Source: Winogradskyella sp.
GTDB lineage: Bacteria; Bacteroidota; Bacteroidia; Flavobacteriales; Flavobacteriaceae
Reading direction: 5' to 3'
Length of the DNA stretch: 64,000 nucleotides
NCBI GenBank assembly: GCA_002722255.1
Contig: PBLD01000010.1
Span: 220,302 to 284,301 of the forward strand
The translations under genes and the position numbers were made by a program. How positions within the stretch are numbered: position 1 is the stretch's first letter; each line of letters starts with the position of its first letter. Below, in pieces: positions 1 through 7,616 of the stretch. Below the pieces are notes generated by a model, which did no database searches, had not been told where the DNA came from, and saw nothing but the letters and a program-made list of their open reading frames with translations.

Positions 1-295
1 CTTCGTTGTCTTTTGAGGTGTTTTGTATGGTCTTTTTTTGTTTTCTTACTAAGTCTATATGGATATTTTTAGATATAGTAATTAGCCAAGTTTTGAACTT
101 ATAATTCTCATCATAAGTATTTATTTTATCAAAAGCCTTAGAAAAGGTTTGGATGGTAATGTCTTCAGCATCATTTTCATTTTGAGTGCGCATTAGCTGA
201 AAAGAATACACATCGTTCCAGAATGTATCAAGAAGAAAATTAAACGCAATCTGGTCATTTTGTTTGGCTTTGTTAATTGCGTCTATTATTTCCAA
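1..295 (-). CDS. ECF RNA polymerase sigma factor, N-terminal part (cut by window edge)
   Basis: The minus strand reads about 98 codons without a stop up to the window edge. The translation has the look of sigma-70 region 2: acidic DAEDITIQTFSKAF, then KFKTWLITISKNIHIDLVRK, which is the core-binding and -10 recognition helix pair of ECF sigma factors. An in-frame TAA lies just upstream, so the start must be the TTG at 295 or further in; no early ATG is available. The start overlaps the last 10 nt of the glycosyltransferase gene, so the two are probably translationally coupled. Region 4 lies outside the window. Which genes it controls cannot be seen. Confidence 0.75.
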   Translation of the reverse strand, partial: MEIIDAINKAKQNDQIAFNFLLDTFWNDVYSFQLMRTQNENDAEDITIQTFSKAFDKINTYDENYKFKTWLITISKNIHIDLVRKQKKTIQNTSKDNE

Positions 296-1398
296 TGTTT
301 AGGTGTAGATATAAGATTAGCAATAAAGATACTTAATTGTGTGGTAACTAAAAATAATTCTAGAAAAGGTGCAAAAAAGATAAGATTAACGTCGTCTAGT
401 TTTTTAGCAGTAAAACCAAAGCATAAAAGTTGAATGACAAACCGAAGAACAATAAGTGCTAGTGCCCACTGAATATTATACCCAAGGATTATAAGTGTTA
501 CACCAAAAACCCAAAACAAAAGTTGAGATGTGTAAAATAAACCTAAAAGAATTTTATGTTTTGTTTTATAAAATGAAGCAGTACTTACATGCCTGCGTTT
601 TTGCAATATCCAATCTTTGAATGTTTTTTTTGGTTCTGAGATTGTAAAGCTTTCTTTTGAAAAACAGATATCTATATTTTTAGCATTAGCAACTTCATTT
701 ATAAATAAATCATCATCACCAGATTTTATAGACATATGACCGTTAAAGCCATTGTTGTTAAAGAACAATTCTTTTCTATAAGCCATGTTTCTGCCAACTC
801 CCATGTATGGGATTCCTAATTTTGCGTATGAAAAGTATTGCAAAGCGGTAATAATAGTTTCAAAACGTATAAGAGCATTTAATATTGAATATTTCTTTTT
901 GGCATAAGCTCCATAACCCAATACAATAGCTTTTTGGTTTGAAAATTTACTACTTATTTGTGCAAGCCATTTATTAGAGTTTGGTTTACAATCAGCATCA
1001 GTAAAAACAAGAAAATCGTTGCTTGAAGCTTTTATGCCTAAAGTAAGCGCATATTTTTTATTTCCCCAAAACGCTTCATTAGATTTTACATCTACAATTT
1101 TGATGTTTTTACTATTGGCTTCGAAGTGTTCCATGACCTCTAATGTTTCATCAGACGAACTGTCGTTGACCAAAACAACTTCAAAATTGCTGTAATTTTG
1201 ATTGAGTATATAAGGAAGATTTTCTTCTAAATTTTTAGCTTCATTTTTAGCACAGATAATTACAGAAAGCGGTATATGCTTTTTAAGTTTAGTTTCTGCA
1301 CGCTGTAAGGCAAAAGAAAAAAGAAATGTAGAATAATAAACAAGCTGAATACCAACTATAACTATGAATACTATAAATAGTATAGAGGTAAGGTTCAT
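286..1398 (-). CDS. Membrane glycosyltransferase, family 2
   Basis: This 370-residue protein has an N-terminal membrane segment (about 5-28), a GT-A domain starting at SVIICAKNEAKNLEENLP (about 45), a DxD-type metal site in FTDADC (about 133), and a hydrophobic C-terminal third with two to four membrane segments. The KRRH motif near residue 268 corresponds to the QxxRW-type acceptor region of processive or polyprenyl-linked GT2 enzymes. It probably transfers a sugar from a nucleotide donor to a lipid or polysaccharide at the inner membrane; donor and acceptor are unknown. It follows a small membrane protein gene by 6 nt and overlaps the downstream ECF sigma gene, so the three look like one operon. 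Confidence 0.85.
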   Translation of the reverse strand: MNLTSILFIVFIVIVGIQLVYYSTFLFSFALQRAETKLKKHIPLSVIICAKNEAKNLEENLPYILNQNYSNFEVVLVNDSSSDETLEVMEHFEANSKNIKIVDVKSNEAFWGNKKYALTLGIKASSNDFLVFTDADCKPNSNKWLAQISSKFSNQKAIVLGYGAYAKKKYSILNALIRFETIITALQYFSYAKLGIPYMGVGRNMAYRKELFFNNNGFNGHMSIKSGDDDLFINEVANAKNIDICFSKESFTISEPKKTFKDWILQKRRHVSTASFYKTKHKILLGLFYTSQLLFWVFGVTLIILGYNIQWALALIVLRFVIQLLCFGFTAKKLDDVNLIFFAPFLELFLVTTQLSIFIANLISTPKHWK

Positions 1399-1404
1399 TA
1401 AAAC

Positions 1405-1608
1405 TTAGGAATGTTGAGGTTCGTTACAATCTTTGAATTGGTCTGGAGTTTTTCCACAAAAACCGCAAGCTTCTCCTTCTTTGTTTAGCATAGGATTCTG
1501 ACTGGCGCAGGTGCCAGCAAATTTTCCGTCTTTTTTTGCCCAGATTTTAATCGCAATTCCGGCAACTGCTAAAGCAAGCATTCCTAAAGTAAGAAGTATT
1601 AATTTCAT
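1405..1608 (-). CDS. Small membrane-anchored cysteine-rich protein
   Basis: The product has 67 residues: one N-terminal membrane segment (about 3-22), followed by a short soluble tail with four cysteines, among them CGFC (about 48-51). The pattern resembles small secreted or membrane-anchored proteins common in Flavobacteriaceae; I do not know a function. It is the first gene of a probable operon with the glycosyltransferase (6 nt gap). A TAnnTTTG element lies about 20 nt upstream of the ATG. The CxxC pair could bind metal or be redox active, but the sequence does not decide this. Confidence 0.7.
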   Translation of the reverse strand: MKLILLTLGMLALAVAGIAIKIWAKKDGKFAGTCASQNPMLNKEGEACGFCGKTPDQFKDCNEPQHS

Positions 1609-1627
1609 CGGACTTAATAATTTGATG

Positions 1628-1635
1628 CAAAGATA
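1628..1635 (-). promoter_or_regulatory. Bacteroidetes -7 element upstream of the 67-aa gene
   Basis: The minus strand reads TATCTTTG, an exact match to TAnnTTTG, 20 nt before the start codon of the small cysteine-rich protein. No clear TTG is present at the usual -33 distance. Confidence 0.5.
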
Positions 1636-1710
1636 AGGCTTTAATATAAAATTTGTAAGCTTTAAGCTAGAGGATTTCTAGAGGTGTAAAATCTAAAATA
1701 TTATTATTCA

Positions 1711-1744
1711 AATAAAAAAAAAGAGGTACAAACCGTGCCTCTTT
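1711..1744 (-). terminator. Rho-independent terminator of the sigma/anti-sigma operon
   Basis: AAAGAGGTAC (1720-1729) pairs with GTGCCTCTTT (1735-1744) across a 5-nt loop with one G-T wobble. On the minus strand it is followed by a run of T (A-tract at 1713-1722 on plus). It lies 24 nt after the stop of the anti-sigma factor gene. Confidence 0.8.
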
Positions 1745-1767
1745 ATCCTAATTTTTTTGTTTGAAAT

Positions 1768-2559
1768 TTATTTTTCCTTAAGAGAAATCTCTGCAACTTC
1801 AGTATTATTTTCATTAGTTTCTTCTCCGTCTTTACCTATTTTAATACTTAAGGCTAAAGCATCTTCCATATACGGAATTTGTTTCATCTTACGGTCAGAC
1901 TCATCCAATATACCTAAGTTTACCATTCGGTCTTGAAGTTCGGCCCAAATTTGGTAATGCTGATCTTCAGGTAGCTCAGGTAACTTAATTACATCTATCA
2001 ATGATGTTTTATCTACAGGATTAATGTAGGCTACAGTTTTAAGATCTTTAGCTCTGTCATTACCATTGATAATGTATTTTCTGGCATTAGGATTGTTTAA
2101 CTTGTTTAATTCAGAAGATAACTCTGATAACCTATTGTTATTTTTTTCAATATCACTTCTTAGGTCATAAATTTCGTCTATTACCACATTATTTTCATCT
2201 AAGAGATTCTTGTTTTTTTGATACAAGAAAAATGTAGACGCAGCAAATAAAACAGCAGCGGCAGTTGCAGCTATAGTATACCAAGGTGTCTTTCTGTGTT
2301 GTACTAACTGAATTACTTTGGTATCATTTTTTTCTTCTAAGGCATCTAAGATGTTTCCTAAAATATTTTTTGGGACATCTACAGCGCCAGCCTTAGCAAT
2401 AATTTCTAAATTATTCTGAAGCTTTTCGTAAGCTTCGGCTGCTTCAGGATAATTACTAATAAAAAATTCTACCTCCTTGGTTTCTTCATAGGAAGCTTCA
2501 CCTACTAAGTACTTGTTTAGTAAGTCAGAATTTAAAAAGGTATGTAATTTTGTTTCCAT
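1768..2559 (-). CDS. Membrane anti-sigma factor (RskA/anti-sigma-K type)
   Basis: The start is taken at the ATG giving METKLHTFLNSDLL, 7 nt after the sigma factor stop, rather than a longer in-frame version that would run back into the sigma gene. The product has 263 residues. An N-terminal anti-sigma domain (about 1-80, with YLVGEASYEETKEVE) is followed by a single membrane segment (about 92-112), a coiled-coil stretch (about 118-155) and a periplasmic RskA-like C-terminal domain with DQHYQIWAEL. Such proteins hold the ECF sigma factor at the inner membrane until a signal causes release. Gene order and spacing fit an anti-sigma for the adjacent sigma factor. Confidence 0.88.
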   Translation of the reverse strand: METKLHTFLNSDLLNKYLVGEASYEETKEVEFFISNYPEAAEAYEKLQNNLEIIAKAGAVDVPKNILGNILDALEEKNDTKVIQLVQHRKTPWYTIAATAAAVLFAASTFFLYQKNKNLLDENNVVIDEIYDLRSDIEKNNNRLSELSSELNKLNNPNARKYIINGNDRAKDLKTVAYINPVDKTSLIDVIKLPELPEDQHYQIWAELQDRMVNLGILDESDRKMKQIPYMEDALALSIKIGKDGEETNENNTEVAEISLKEK

Positions 2560-2566
2560 AATTCTG

Positions 2567-3103
2567 TTATTCTGGGTCGTAAACTTTTTTAAGTTCACGT
2601 AGTCCTATTTTTAATCTCGATTTTATAGTACCAAGTGGAATGTCTAACTCATCGCTAGCTTCTTGCTGTGTCATGCCCTGAAAAAATAAGGCATCTAACA
2701 CAATTTGATACTTTTCTTCGAGTCGTCCAACATGCTCTTTAATATCCAATACATCTTGGTTTAAATTACTTGATGGTAAGATATATACGTTTGAAGTATC
2801 GATTTGGACTTCTTTCTGATATCGATTATTAAAACTTCTTAACTTATCTATAGCTGTGTTTCTTGCAATTCTAAATAGCCAAGTAAATAGTTTTGCTTTT
2901 TTTGGATCGTATTTATGAGCGTTTTTCCAGACTTTTATAAAAGTTTCTTGTAAAGCGTCTTGAGCAATTTCTTCGTTTATAGTTATTTTTAAAATAACAC
3001 CGTAGAGACTGTTAGAGTAGTTCTCATACAATAAATCTAACGCTCTTTTGTCGCTTTTATCAAGTAAGTCGATTATTTTCTGTTCGGTTGGTGTAACGCT
3101 CAA
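2567..3103 (-). CDS. ECF RNA polymerase sigma factor (SigK-like)
   Basis: This 178-residue protein has region 2 (about 25-95: LLYENYSNSLYG, AQDALQETFIKVWKNA, LFTWLFRIARNTAIDKLR) and region 4 (about 120-175: LDALFFQGMTQQEASDEL followed by IPLGTIKSRLKIGLREL, the helix-turn-helix that reads the -35 box). Length and layout match ECF factors paired with RskA-type anti-sigma factors. It directly precedes its anti-sigma gene. The controlled genes are unknown; autoregulation is usual for such pairs. Confidence 0.92.
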   Translation of the reverse strand: MSVTPTEQKIIDLLDKSDKRALDLLYENYSNSLYGVILKITINEEIAQDALQETFIKVWKNAHKYDPKKAKLFTWLFRIARNTAIDKLRSFNNRYQKEVQIDTSNVYILPSSNLNQDVLDIKEHVGRLEEKYQIVLDALFFQGMTQQEASDELDIPLGTIKSRLKIGLRELKKVYDPE

Positions 3104-3153
3104 AATGTTAAAATCTTAGTTTTTAGATTTTTAAAACATCCAAAATGGATTTA

Positions 3154-3161
3154 CAAACGTA
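3154..3161 (-). promoter_or_regulatory. Bacteroidetes -7 element upstream of the ECF sigma gene
   Basis: The minus strand reads TACGTTTG, an exact TAnnTTTG match, about 50 nt before the sigma factor start. No TTG sits at the usual -33 position. Confidence 0.4.
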
Positions 3162-3265
3162 AATATAGTTAAATACGGTAATATAAGTATTTCATATTAT
3201 AAAGTTAGAATAGTCATTTTTTCAGAGAGATTGGTTAATAGCATTTAAAAGATTATTCTAAACTC

Positions 3266-3293
3266 AAAAGTCGTAACCCTCGTTACGACTTTT
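3266..3293. terminator. Terminator hairpin after murB
   Basis: AAAAGTCGTAAC (3266-3277) and GTTACGACTTTT (3282-3293) form a perfect 12-bp stem with a 4-nt loop, 4 nt beyond the murB stop codon. Both flanks are A/T rich, so it could act on either strand, but only murB ends here. Confidence 0.8.
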
Positions 3294-3296
3294 GTT

Positions 3297-4310
3297 TTAT
3301 ATAATGTTTACTTCTGTTTCTATTGAAATATTAAAAATTCGTTTTATTGTTTTTTGAATTAATTGTGCCAGTTCATAAATATCACTTCCTTTAGCATTAC
3401 CATAATTAACTAGAACTAAAGCTTGCTTTTGGTGTACACCATAGTCATTGAATCTTTTTCCTTTAAAACCAGCTTGTTCTATTAGCCAGCCAGCAGGAAC
3501 TTTAACCAAAGTATCCGATACTTTGTAAGATGGTACATCTGGAAAATTGGTTTGTAAGTTGTTGAACTCTTCAATAGTAACTACAGGATTTTTAAAAAAA
3601 CTACCACTATTACCTATTTCTTTTGGGTCTGGTAGTTTACTTTGTCTAATAGCAATTACTGCATTAGATACATCTTTAATTGTTGGTTTTACAATATTAG
3701 ATGTTTGGAGTTCTTGTTTAATAGCACCATAATCTGTGTGCAGTTGGTGATTTTGTTTGCTAAGCTTAAATGTAACGCTTGTAATGATGTATTCGCCTTT
3801 TAAATCTTGCTTAAAAACAGATTCTCTATAACCAAATTTGCAATCTTCTTTTGTAAAAGTTCTTGTGTTTTGGTCGTTGATATTAATGGCTTGGCAACTT
3901 TCAAATACATCTTTTAATTCTACACCATAAGCTCCTATGTTTTGAATAGGAGATGTCCCAACATTACCAGGAATTAAAGATAGATTTTCAACACCACCAT
4001 AATTGTGTTCTAAACACCAAAGGACAAACTCGTGCCAGTTTTCGCCAGCCATTGCTTTAACAAAAACAGTGTCATCAGTTTCATTGACTACTTCAGTGCC
4101 TTTTAGATTTATATGAAGCACTAAAGCATCAATATTTTTAGTAAGAAGCATATTGCTTCCGCCACCAAGAATAAATATTGGTTGGTTACCTTTGGTTTTT
4201 AAAATCTCAATTAGAGCTGCTTCAGTTGTAATATTACAATACGATTTTGCTTTGGCATCTAGGCCAAAAGTATTAAAAGGTTGTAGTGAAACATTGTGCT
4301 CTATAACCAT
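3297..4310 (-). CDS. murB: UDP-N-acetylenolpyruvoylglucosamine reductase
   Basis: MurB reduces UDP-GlcNAc-enolpyruvate to UDP-MurNAc with NADPH and FAD in the cytoplasm, the second committed step of peptidoglycan synthesis. At 337 residues it matches the longer type I enzymes. Visible motifs are the FAD-binding GGGSNMLL (about 48-55), PGNVGTSPIQNIGAYG (about 113-128), YRESVFK, and GSFFKNP, whose serine is the proton donor, with PAGWLIEQAGFKG after it. The C-terminal SIETEV supplies the conserved glutamate. It follows the aminotransferase gene by 1 nt, so they are co-transcribed. Confidence 0.97.
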   Translation of the reverse strand: MVIEHNVSLQPFNTFGLDAKAKSYCNITTEAALIEILKTKGNQPIFILGGGSNMLLTKNIDALVLHINLKGTEVVNETDDTVFVKAMAGENWHEFVLWCLEHNYGGVENLSLIPGNVGTSPIQNIGAYGVELKDVFESCQAININDQNTRTFTKEDCKFGYRESVFKQDLKGEYIITSVTFKLSKQNHQLHTDYGAIKQELQTSNIVKPTIKDVSNAVIAIRQSKLPDPKEIGNSGSFFKNPVVTIEEFNNLQTNFPDVPSYKVSDTLVKVPAGWLIEQAGFKGKRFNDYGVHQKQALVLVNYGNAKGSDIYELAQLIQKTIKRIFNISIETEVNII

Positions 4311-4311
4311 A

Positions 4312-5502
4312 TTAGTCTTTATATACTTTTAGGGCTTCTTCTAATATTTTAACGGCTATTCTAAGACTGTCTTCGTTAAGTACATATGCAATCCTTATTT
4401 GGTTGCGACCAACTCCAGGTGTAGAGTAGAAGCCAGCTGCAGGAGCTACCATGATAGTGCTATTTTCATAATCAAAAGACTCTAACAGCCATCTTGCAAA
4501 ATCATCAGAGTTTTTAACAGGTAATTCTGCTATACAATAAAAAGCTCCGTTAGGTTTAGCAACCTTTACACCAGGAATGTTTTCTAAGCCTTCAATTAAA
4601 GTGTTTCTACGCTTTACATATTCTTCTTTAACATCATCAAAATAGCTTTGCGGAGTTTGTAAGGCAGCTTCACTAGCAATCTGTGCTAAGGTTGGTGGAC
4701 TTAGTCTTGCTTGGGCAAACTTTAATGCCGTTTTTATAACCTCTTTGTTTTTAGAAACTAAATAACCAATACGAGCACCACACATACTGTAACGCTTAGA
4801 AACTGAGTCTATAACTATTGCATGCTCTTCTAAGCCTGGTTCTTGCAATATGGAATAATGCTCTATACCATCATATACAAACTCTCTGTAAACTTCATCT
4901 GCAATTAAGAATAAATCGTGTTTCTTAACAATAGCAGCAAGTTTGTTGATTTCTTCTTTAGAGTATAAATAACCTGTAGGATTACCAGGATTACAAATAA
5001 GAATAGCCTTAGTTTTTGGTGTGATGAGTTTTTCAAATTCCTCTATAGGAGGAAGTGCAAAATTGTCTTCAATTTTAGAAATTACAGGAACCACTTTAAC
5101 GCTAGAAGCTGTTGAAAAACCATTGTAATTAGCATAAAAAGGCTCAGGAATAATAATTTCATCGTCCTCATCCATAATACTACCAAAAGCAAAAAGCAAA
5201 GCTTCACTACCACCTGTGGTTACTATAATATCACTATGGGTTACATCAATATTGTTACGCAAGTAATATTGAGCAATTTTTTTTCTATATTCCTCCGAAC
5301 CTTCAGATCTTGAATAAGCAAGTATATCTAACGAGTGTACTTTTACAGCATCTAAAGCAACCGTAGGTGTTTTGATATCTGGTTGTCCTATATTTAAATA
5401 ATAAACTGTTTTTCCTTGTTTATGGGCTTCTTCAGCAAAAGGAACCAATTTTCTTATTGGGGATTCTGGCATATTAATGCCTTTCTCAGAAATTTTCGGC
5501 AT
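4312..5502 (-). CDS. Class I PLP-dependent aminotransferase
   Basis: The 396-residue protein has the class I aminotransferase fold. Visible marks are NIGQPD (about 38-43), TTGGSEAL (about 95-102), NPGNPTG (about 171-177), ADEVYREF (about 201-208) and SVSKRYSMCGARIGYL with the PLP-binding lysine at about 236. Arginine for the substrate carboxylate is in GRNQIRIAY near the C-terminus. It probably makes or degrades aspartate-like or aromatic amino acids; the exact substrate cannot be read from the motifs. It precedes murB by 1 nt. Confidence 0.9.
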   Translation of the reverse strand: MPKISEKGINMPESPIRKLVPFAEEAHKQGKTVYYLNIGQPDIKTPTVALDAVKVHSLDILAYSRSEGSEEYRKKIAQYYLRNNIDVTHSDIIVTTGGSEALLFAFGSIMDEDDEIIIPEPFYANYNGFSTASSVKVVPVISKIEDNFALPPIEEFEKLITPKTKAILICNPGNPTGYLYSKEEINKLAAIVKKHDLFLIADEVYREFVYDGIEHYSILQEPGLEEHAIVIDSVSKRYSMCGARIGYLVSKNKEVIKTALKFAQARLSPPTLAQIASEAALQTPQSYFDDVKEEYVKRRNTLIEGLENIPGVKVAKPNGAFYCIAELPVKNSDDFARWLLESFDYENSTIMVAPAAGFYSTPGVGRNQIRIAYVLNEDSLRIAVKILEEALKVYKD

Positions 5503-5615
5503 GGTAAAAATTTTAGAGTGCTAAGTTCTGAAATTTCTTAAAGTTTCTACAAAAAATAACGCTGAAAATGTATAGTTAAACAAAGATTTGTAAATTCAGT
5601 AAAATCTAATACCTA

Positions 5616-6971
5616 TTGAAAAGACTTTACGCATATATAATTTTACTCTTTTTTTGCCTTAATAGTTGGTTTGTCATTGCTCAAGGCCAGTTTTTTCTAA
5701 AGGATAAGGTCAGTGAAAAAATTAATTTTGAATTTGCGGCTAACCTTATTATTATTCCATTAGAGATAAATGGCGTAGAACTGTCTTTTGTACTAGATAC
5801 AGGTGTTAGTAAACCCATATTGTTTAATCTAACAGCCAATGATTCACTAGATTTAAAAAATACAAAAACGTTTTATCTACACGGTTTAGGCGCTGATGGA
5901 AAGATTGAAGCTTTAAAGTCTAGCTACAACAGATTTAAAATTGGTAATGCGGTAGGAAACAACCAAGATTTGTATGTGGTTTTTGACACAGATATAAACT
6001 TTACACCGCGTTTAGGTGTTGTTGTGCATGGTATTATTGGGTATGATGTATTTAAAGATTTTGTTGTAGAAATTAATTACAGTTCTAAATATATAAGACT
6101 ACATAAGCCAGAATTATTTAAACCTAAAACATCTAAAAAGTGGAGAACCATTCCTCTAGAAGTATATAAAAGTAAACCGTACTTAGGTGCTGAAATAGAT
6201 TTTGGATACAACTCAAAAGATGTAAAATTACTTATAGATACTGGTAGTAGTGATGCTTTGTGGTTATTTGAAAATAAGACTAAAGGTATTATGCCAAATG
6301 ATTCGCTATTCTTTAGAGATTATTTGGGCAAGGGATTAAGTGGTTCTGTTTACGGGAAAAGGTCTAAGGTTAAAGGTTTTCAACTAAGTTCTTTTAATTT
6401 AAAGAATGTAAATGTGGCTTACCCTGACTCAGTTTCAGTAGATACTAACAAGATTTATAAAGAAAGGGATGGAAGCGTAGGAGGTGACATTTTAAAACGC
6501 TTTAACTTATTTATAGATTATAATAATAAGAAATTGCATTTTAAGAAGAATCATTATTACAAAAAGCCTTTTACATATAATAACAGTGGTATTGTATTGG
6601 AGCACAACGGAACCATGTTTGTAAAAGAAGAGATTAAAATTCCTAAAACCGATGGATATAGCCTTAATGACGAAATGAATTCGGTAAAAATAGACCTTTC
6701 TTTTAGTCATAGAATGCTGCTAAAGCCGATGTACCGTGTTGTAGAATTACGAAAATCTTCTAATGCCTATGCTTCAGGCTTAAGGGTTGGAGATATTTTA
6801 TTGAGCATAAACGGCAAAGAGGTTTATAATTTAAAACTCAACGAAATCAATGAAATTTTACATGGTAAAACAGGTAGACCCATAAAGCTTAAAGTAGAGC
6901 GTAATGGAGAGGTCAAAACTTTTAGATTTAAACTAGATAATGCCTTTAAAAAAAATGAGCCCTCAGATTGA
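5616..6971 (+). CDS. Secreted retropepsin-like aspartyl protease with C-terminal PDZ domain
   Basis: The gene seems to start at a TTG; no ATG gives the signal peptide (about 1-22, ending before QGQFFL). Two aspartyl protease repeats follow with the DTG catalytic motif twice: FVLDTGVSKP (about 61-64) and LLIDTGSSDALW (about 208-214). A PDZ domain occupies about 370-440 (ASGLRVGDILLSINGKEV). Bacteroidetes carry many such exported proteases with a substrate-binding PDZ domain; the substrate is unknown. The stop codon TGA lies inside the loop side of a terminator hairpin. It is divergent from the aminotransferase gene and appears monocistronic. Confidence 0.85.
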   Translation: MKRLYAYIILLFFCLNSWFVIAQGQFFLKDKVSEKINFEFAANLIIIPLEINGVELSFVLDTGVSKPILFNLTANDSLDLKNTKTFYLHGLGADGKIEALKSSYNRFKIGNAVGNNQDLYVVFDTDINFTPRLGVVVHGIIGYDVFKDFVVEINYSSKYIRLHKPELFKPKTSKKWRTIPLEVYKSKPYLGAEIDFGYNSKDVKLLIDTGSSDALWLFENKTKGIMPNDSLFFRDYLGKGLSGSVYGKRSKVKGFQLSSFNLKNVNVAYPDSVSVDTNKIYKERDGSVGGDILKRFNLFIDYNNKKLHFKKNHYYKKPFTYNNSGIVLEHNGTMFVKEEIKIPKTDGYSLNDEMNSVKIDLSFSHRMLLKPMYRVVELRKSSNAYASGLRVGDILLSINGKEVYNLKLNEINEILHGKTGRPIKLKVERNGEVKTFRFKLDNAFKKNEPSD

Positions 6972-6990
6972 GAGCTCATTAGTTTTTTAT
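6954..6990. terminator. Terminator shared by the protease and DUF1573 genes
   Basis: AATGAGC (6954-6960) pairs with GCTCATT (6974-6980), with an inner CTC/GAG pairing, and is followed by a T-tract (AGTTTTTTATTTT). The left arm lies inside the last codons of the protease gene. It sits between two convergent genes and may serve both. Confidence 0.75.
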
Positions 6991-7001
6991 TTTAATTGAG
7001 A

Positions 7002-7433
7002 TTATTGCTCAATCATACTTTTTTCTTTCTTGTCTAAAACACTTGTTTTATCAGGATCTATAACTAATCCTTTAATCTTTAGAGCCACTGTTGGTGTTTC
7101 AGCATTAGAATAAACGGTAATAGTTTTTCTAATAGGATTAACTCTCTTAGTGTCATATTTTACTTCAATTTCACCAGTTTCTCCTGGCATAATTGGATCT
7201 TTCGGCTTTTTTGGTACTGTGCATCCACAAGTAGATTTTACATTAGAAATTACTAGAGGAGCGTTTCCTGTATTAGTAAACTCAAATGTTCTTACACCAT
7301 CAGAACCTTTTTCAATTGTTCCGTAATCGATAACAGTGGTCTTAAACTCTATCTTAGCTACTTTCTTTTCTTGAGCAAAAGATCCTAAACTGATTAAACC
7401 TACAAATAGAATTGCTATTAAATTTTTCATCAT
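7002..7433 (-). CDS. Exported DUF1573 domain protein
   Basis: The 143-residue product has a signal peptide (about 1-20, cleaved after SFAQ) and one DUF1573 domain: FEFTNTGNAPLVISNVKSTCGCTVP (about 50-75) and GEIEVKYDT, an immunoglobulin-like beta sandwich with the CGC motif. The family is very common in Bacteroidetes and is usually periplasmic or outer-surface; its role is not established. A full -33/-7 promoter lies just upstream, so it is probably transcribed alone. Two adjacent ATG codons could both start it. Confidence 0.85.
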   Translation of the reverse strand: MMKNLIAILFVGLISLGSFAQEKKVAKIEFKTTVIDYGTIEKGSDGVRTFEFTNTGNAPLVISNVKSTCGCTVPKKPKDPIMPGETGEIEVKYDTKRVNPIRKTITVYSNAETPTVALKIKGLVIDPDKTSVLDKKEKSMIEQ

Positions 7434-7456
7434 TTAAATTTTTAAATTGATACTAC

Positions 7457-7486
7457 CAAAACTACTTACTTTTTAATTCCCATCAA
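7457..7486 (-). promoter_or_regulatory. Promoter of the DUF1573 gene
   Basis: On the minus strand a TTTTG (TTG core at 7484-7486) is followed after 19 nt by TAGTTTTG (7457-7464), an exact match to the Bacteroidetes TTG-N17-23-TAnnTTTG promoter. It ends 24 nt before the start codon. Confidence 0.65.
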
Positions 7487-7579
7487 AATTAATTAGATGT
7501 AATACATGCTATTTAACAGAATTTAAGGTGTTATATACACTTTAAGTATCTAATAATTTTTCAAAAAAAGAAATATAAG

Positions 7580-7587
7580 TACTTTTG
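7580..7587 (+). promoter_or_regulatory. -7 element of valS
   Basis: TACTTTTG matches TAnnTTTG exactly. Its last base is the first base of a GTG that would extend the valS frame by ten codons. Transcription would start just downstream, so that GTG cannot be the start and the ATG at 7617 is preferred. Confidence 0.5.
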
Positions 7588-7616
7588 TGAGTTACTTAGC
7601 AAAAACAATACCAAAT

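Noticed and set aside
7587..7616. Ten extra N-terminal codons for ValS from a GTG start
   Set aside because: The GTG overlaps an exact -7 promoter element and the ATG at 7617 gives the usual ValS start.
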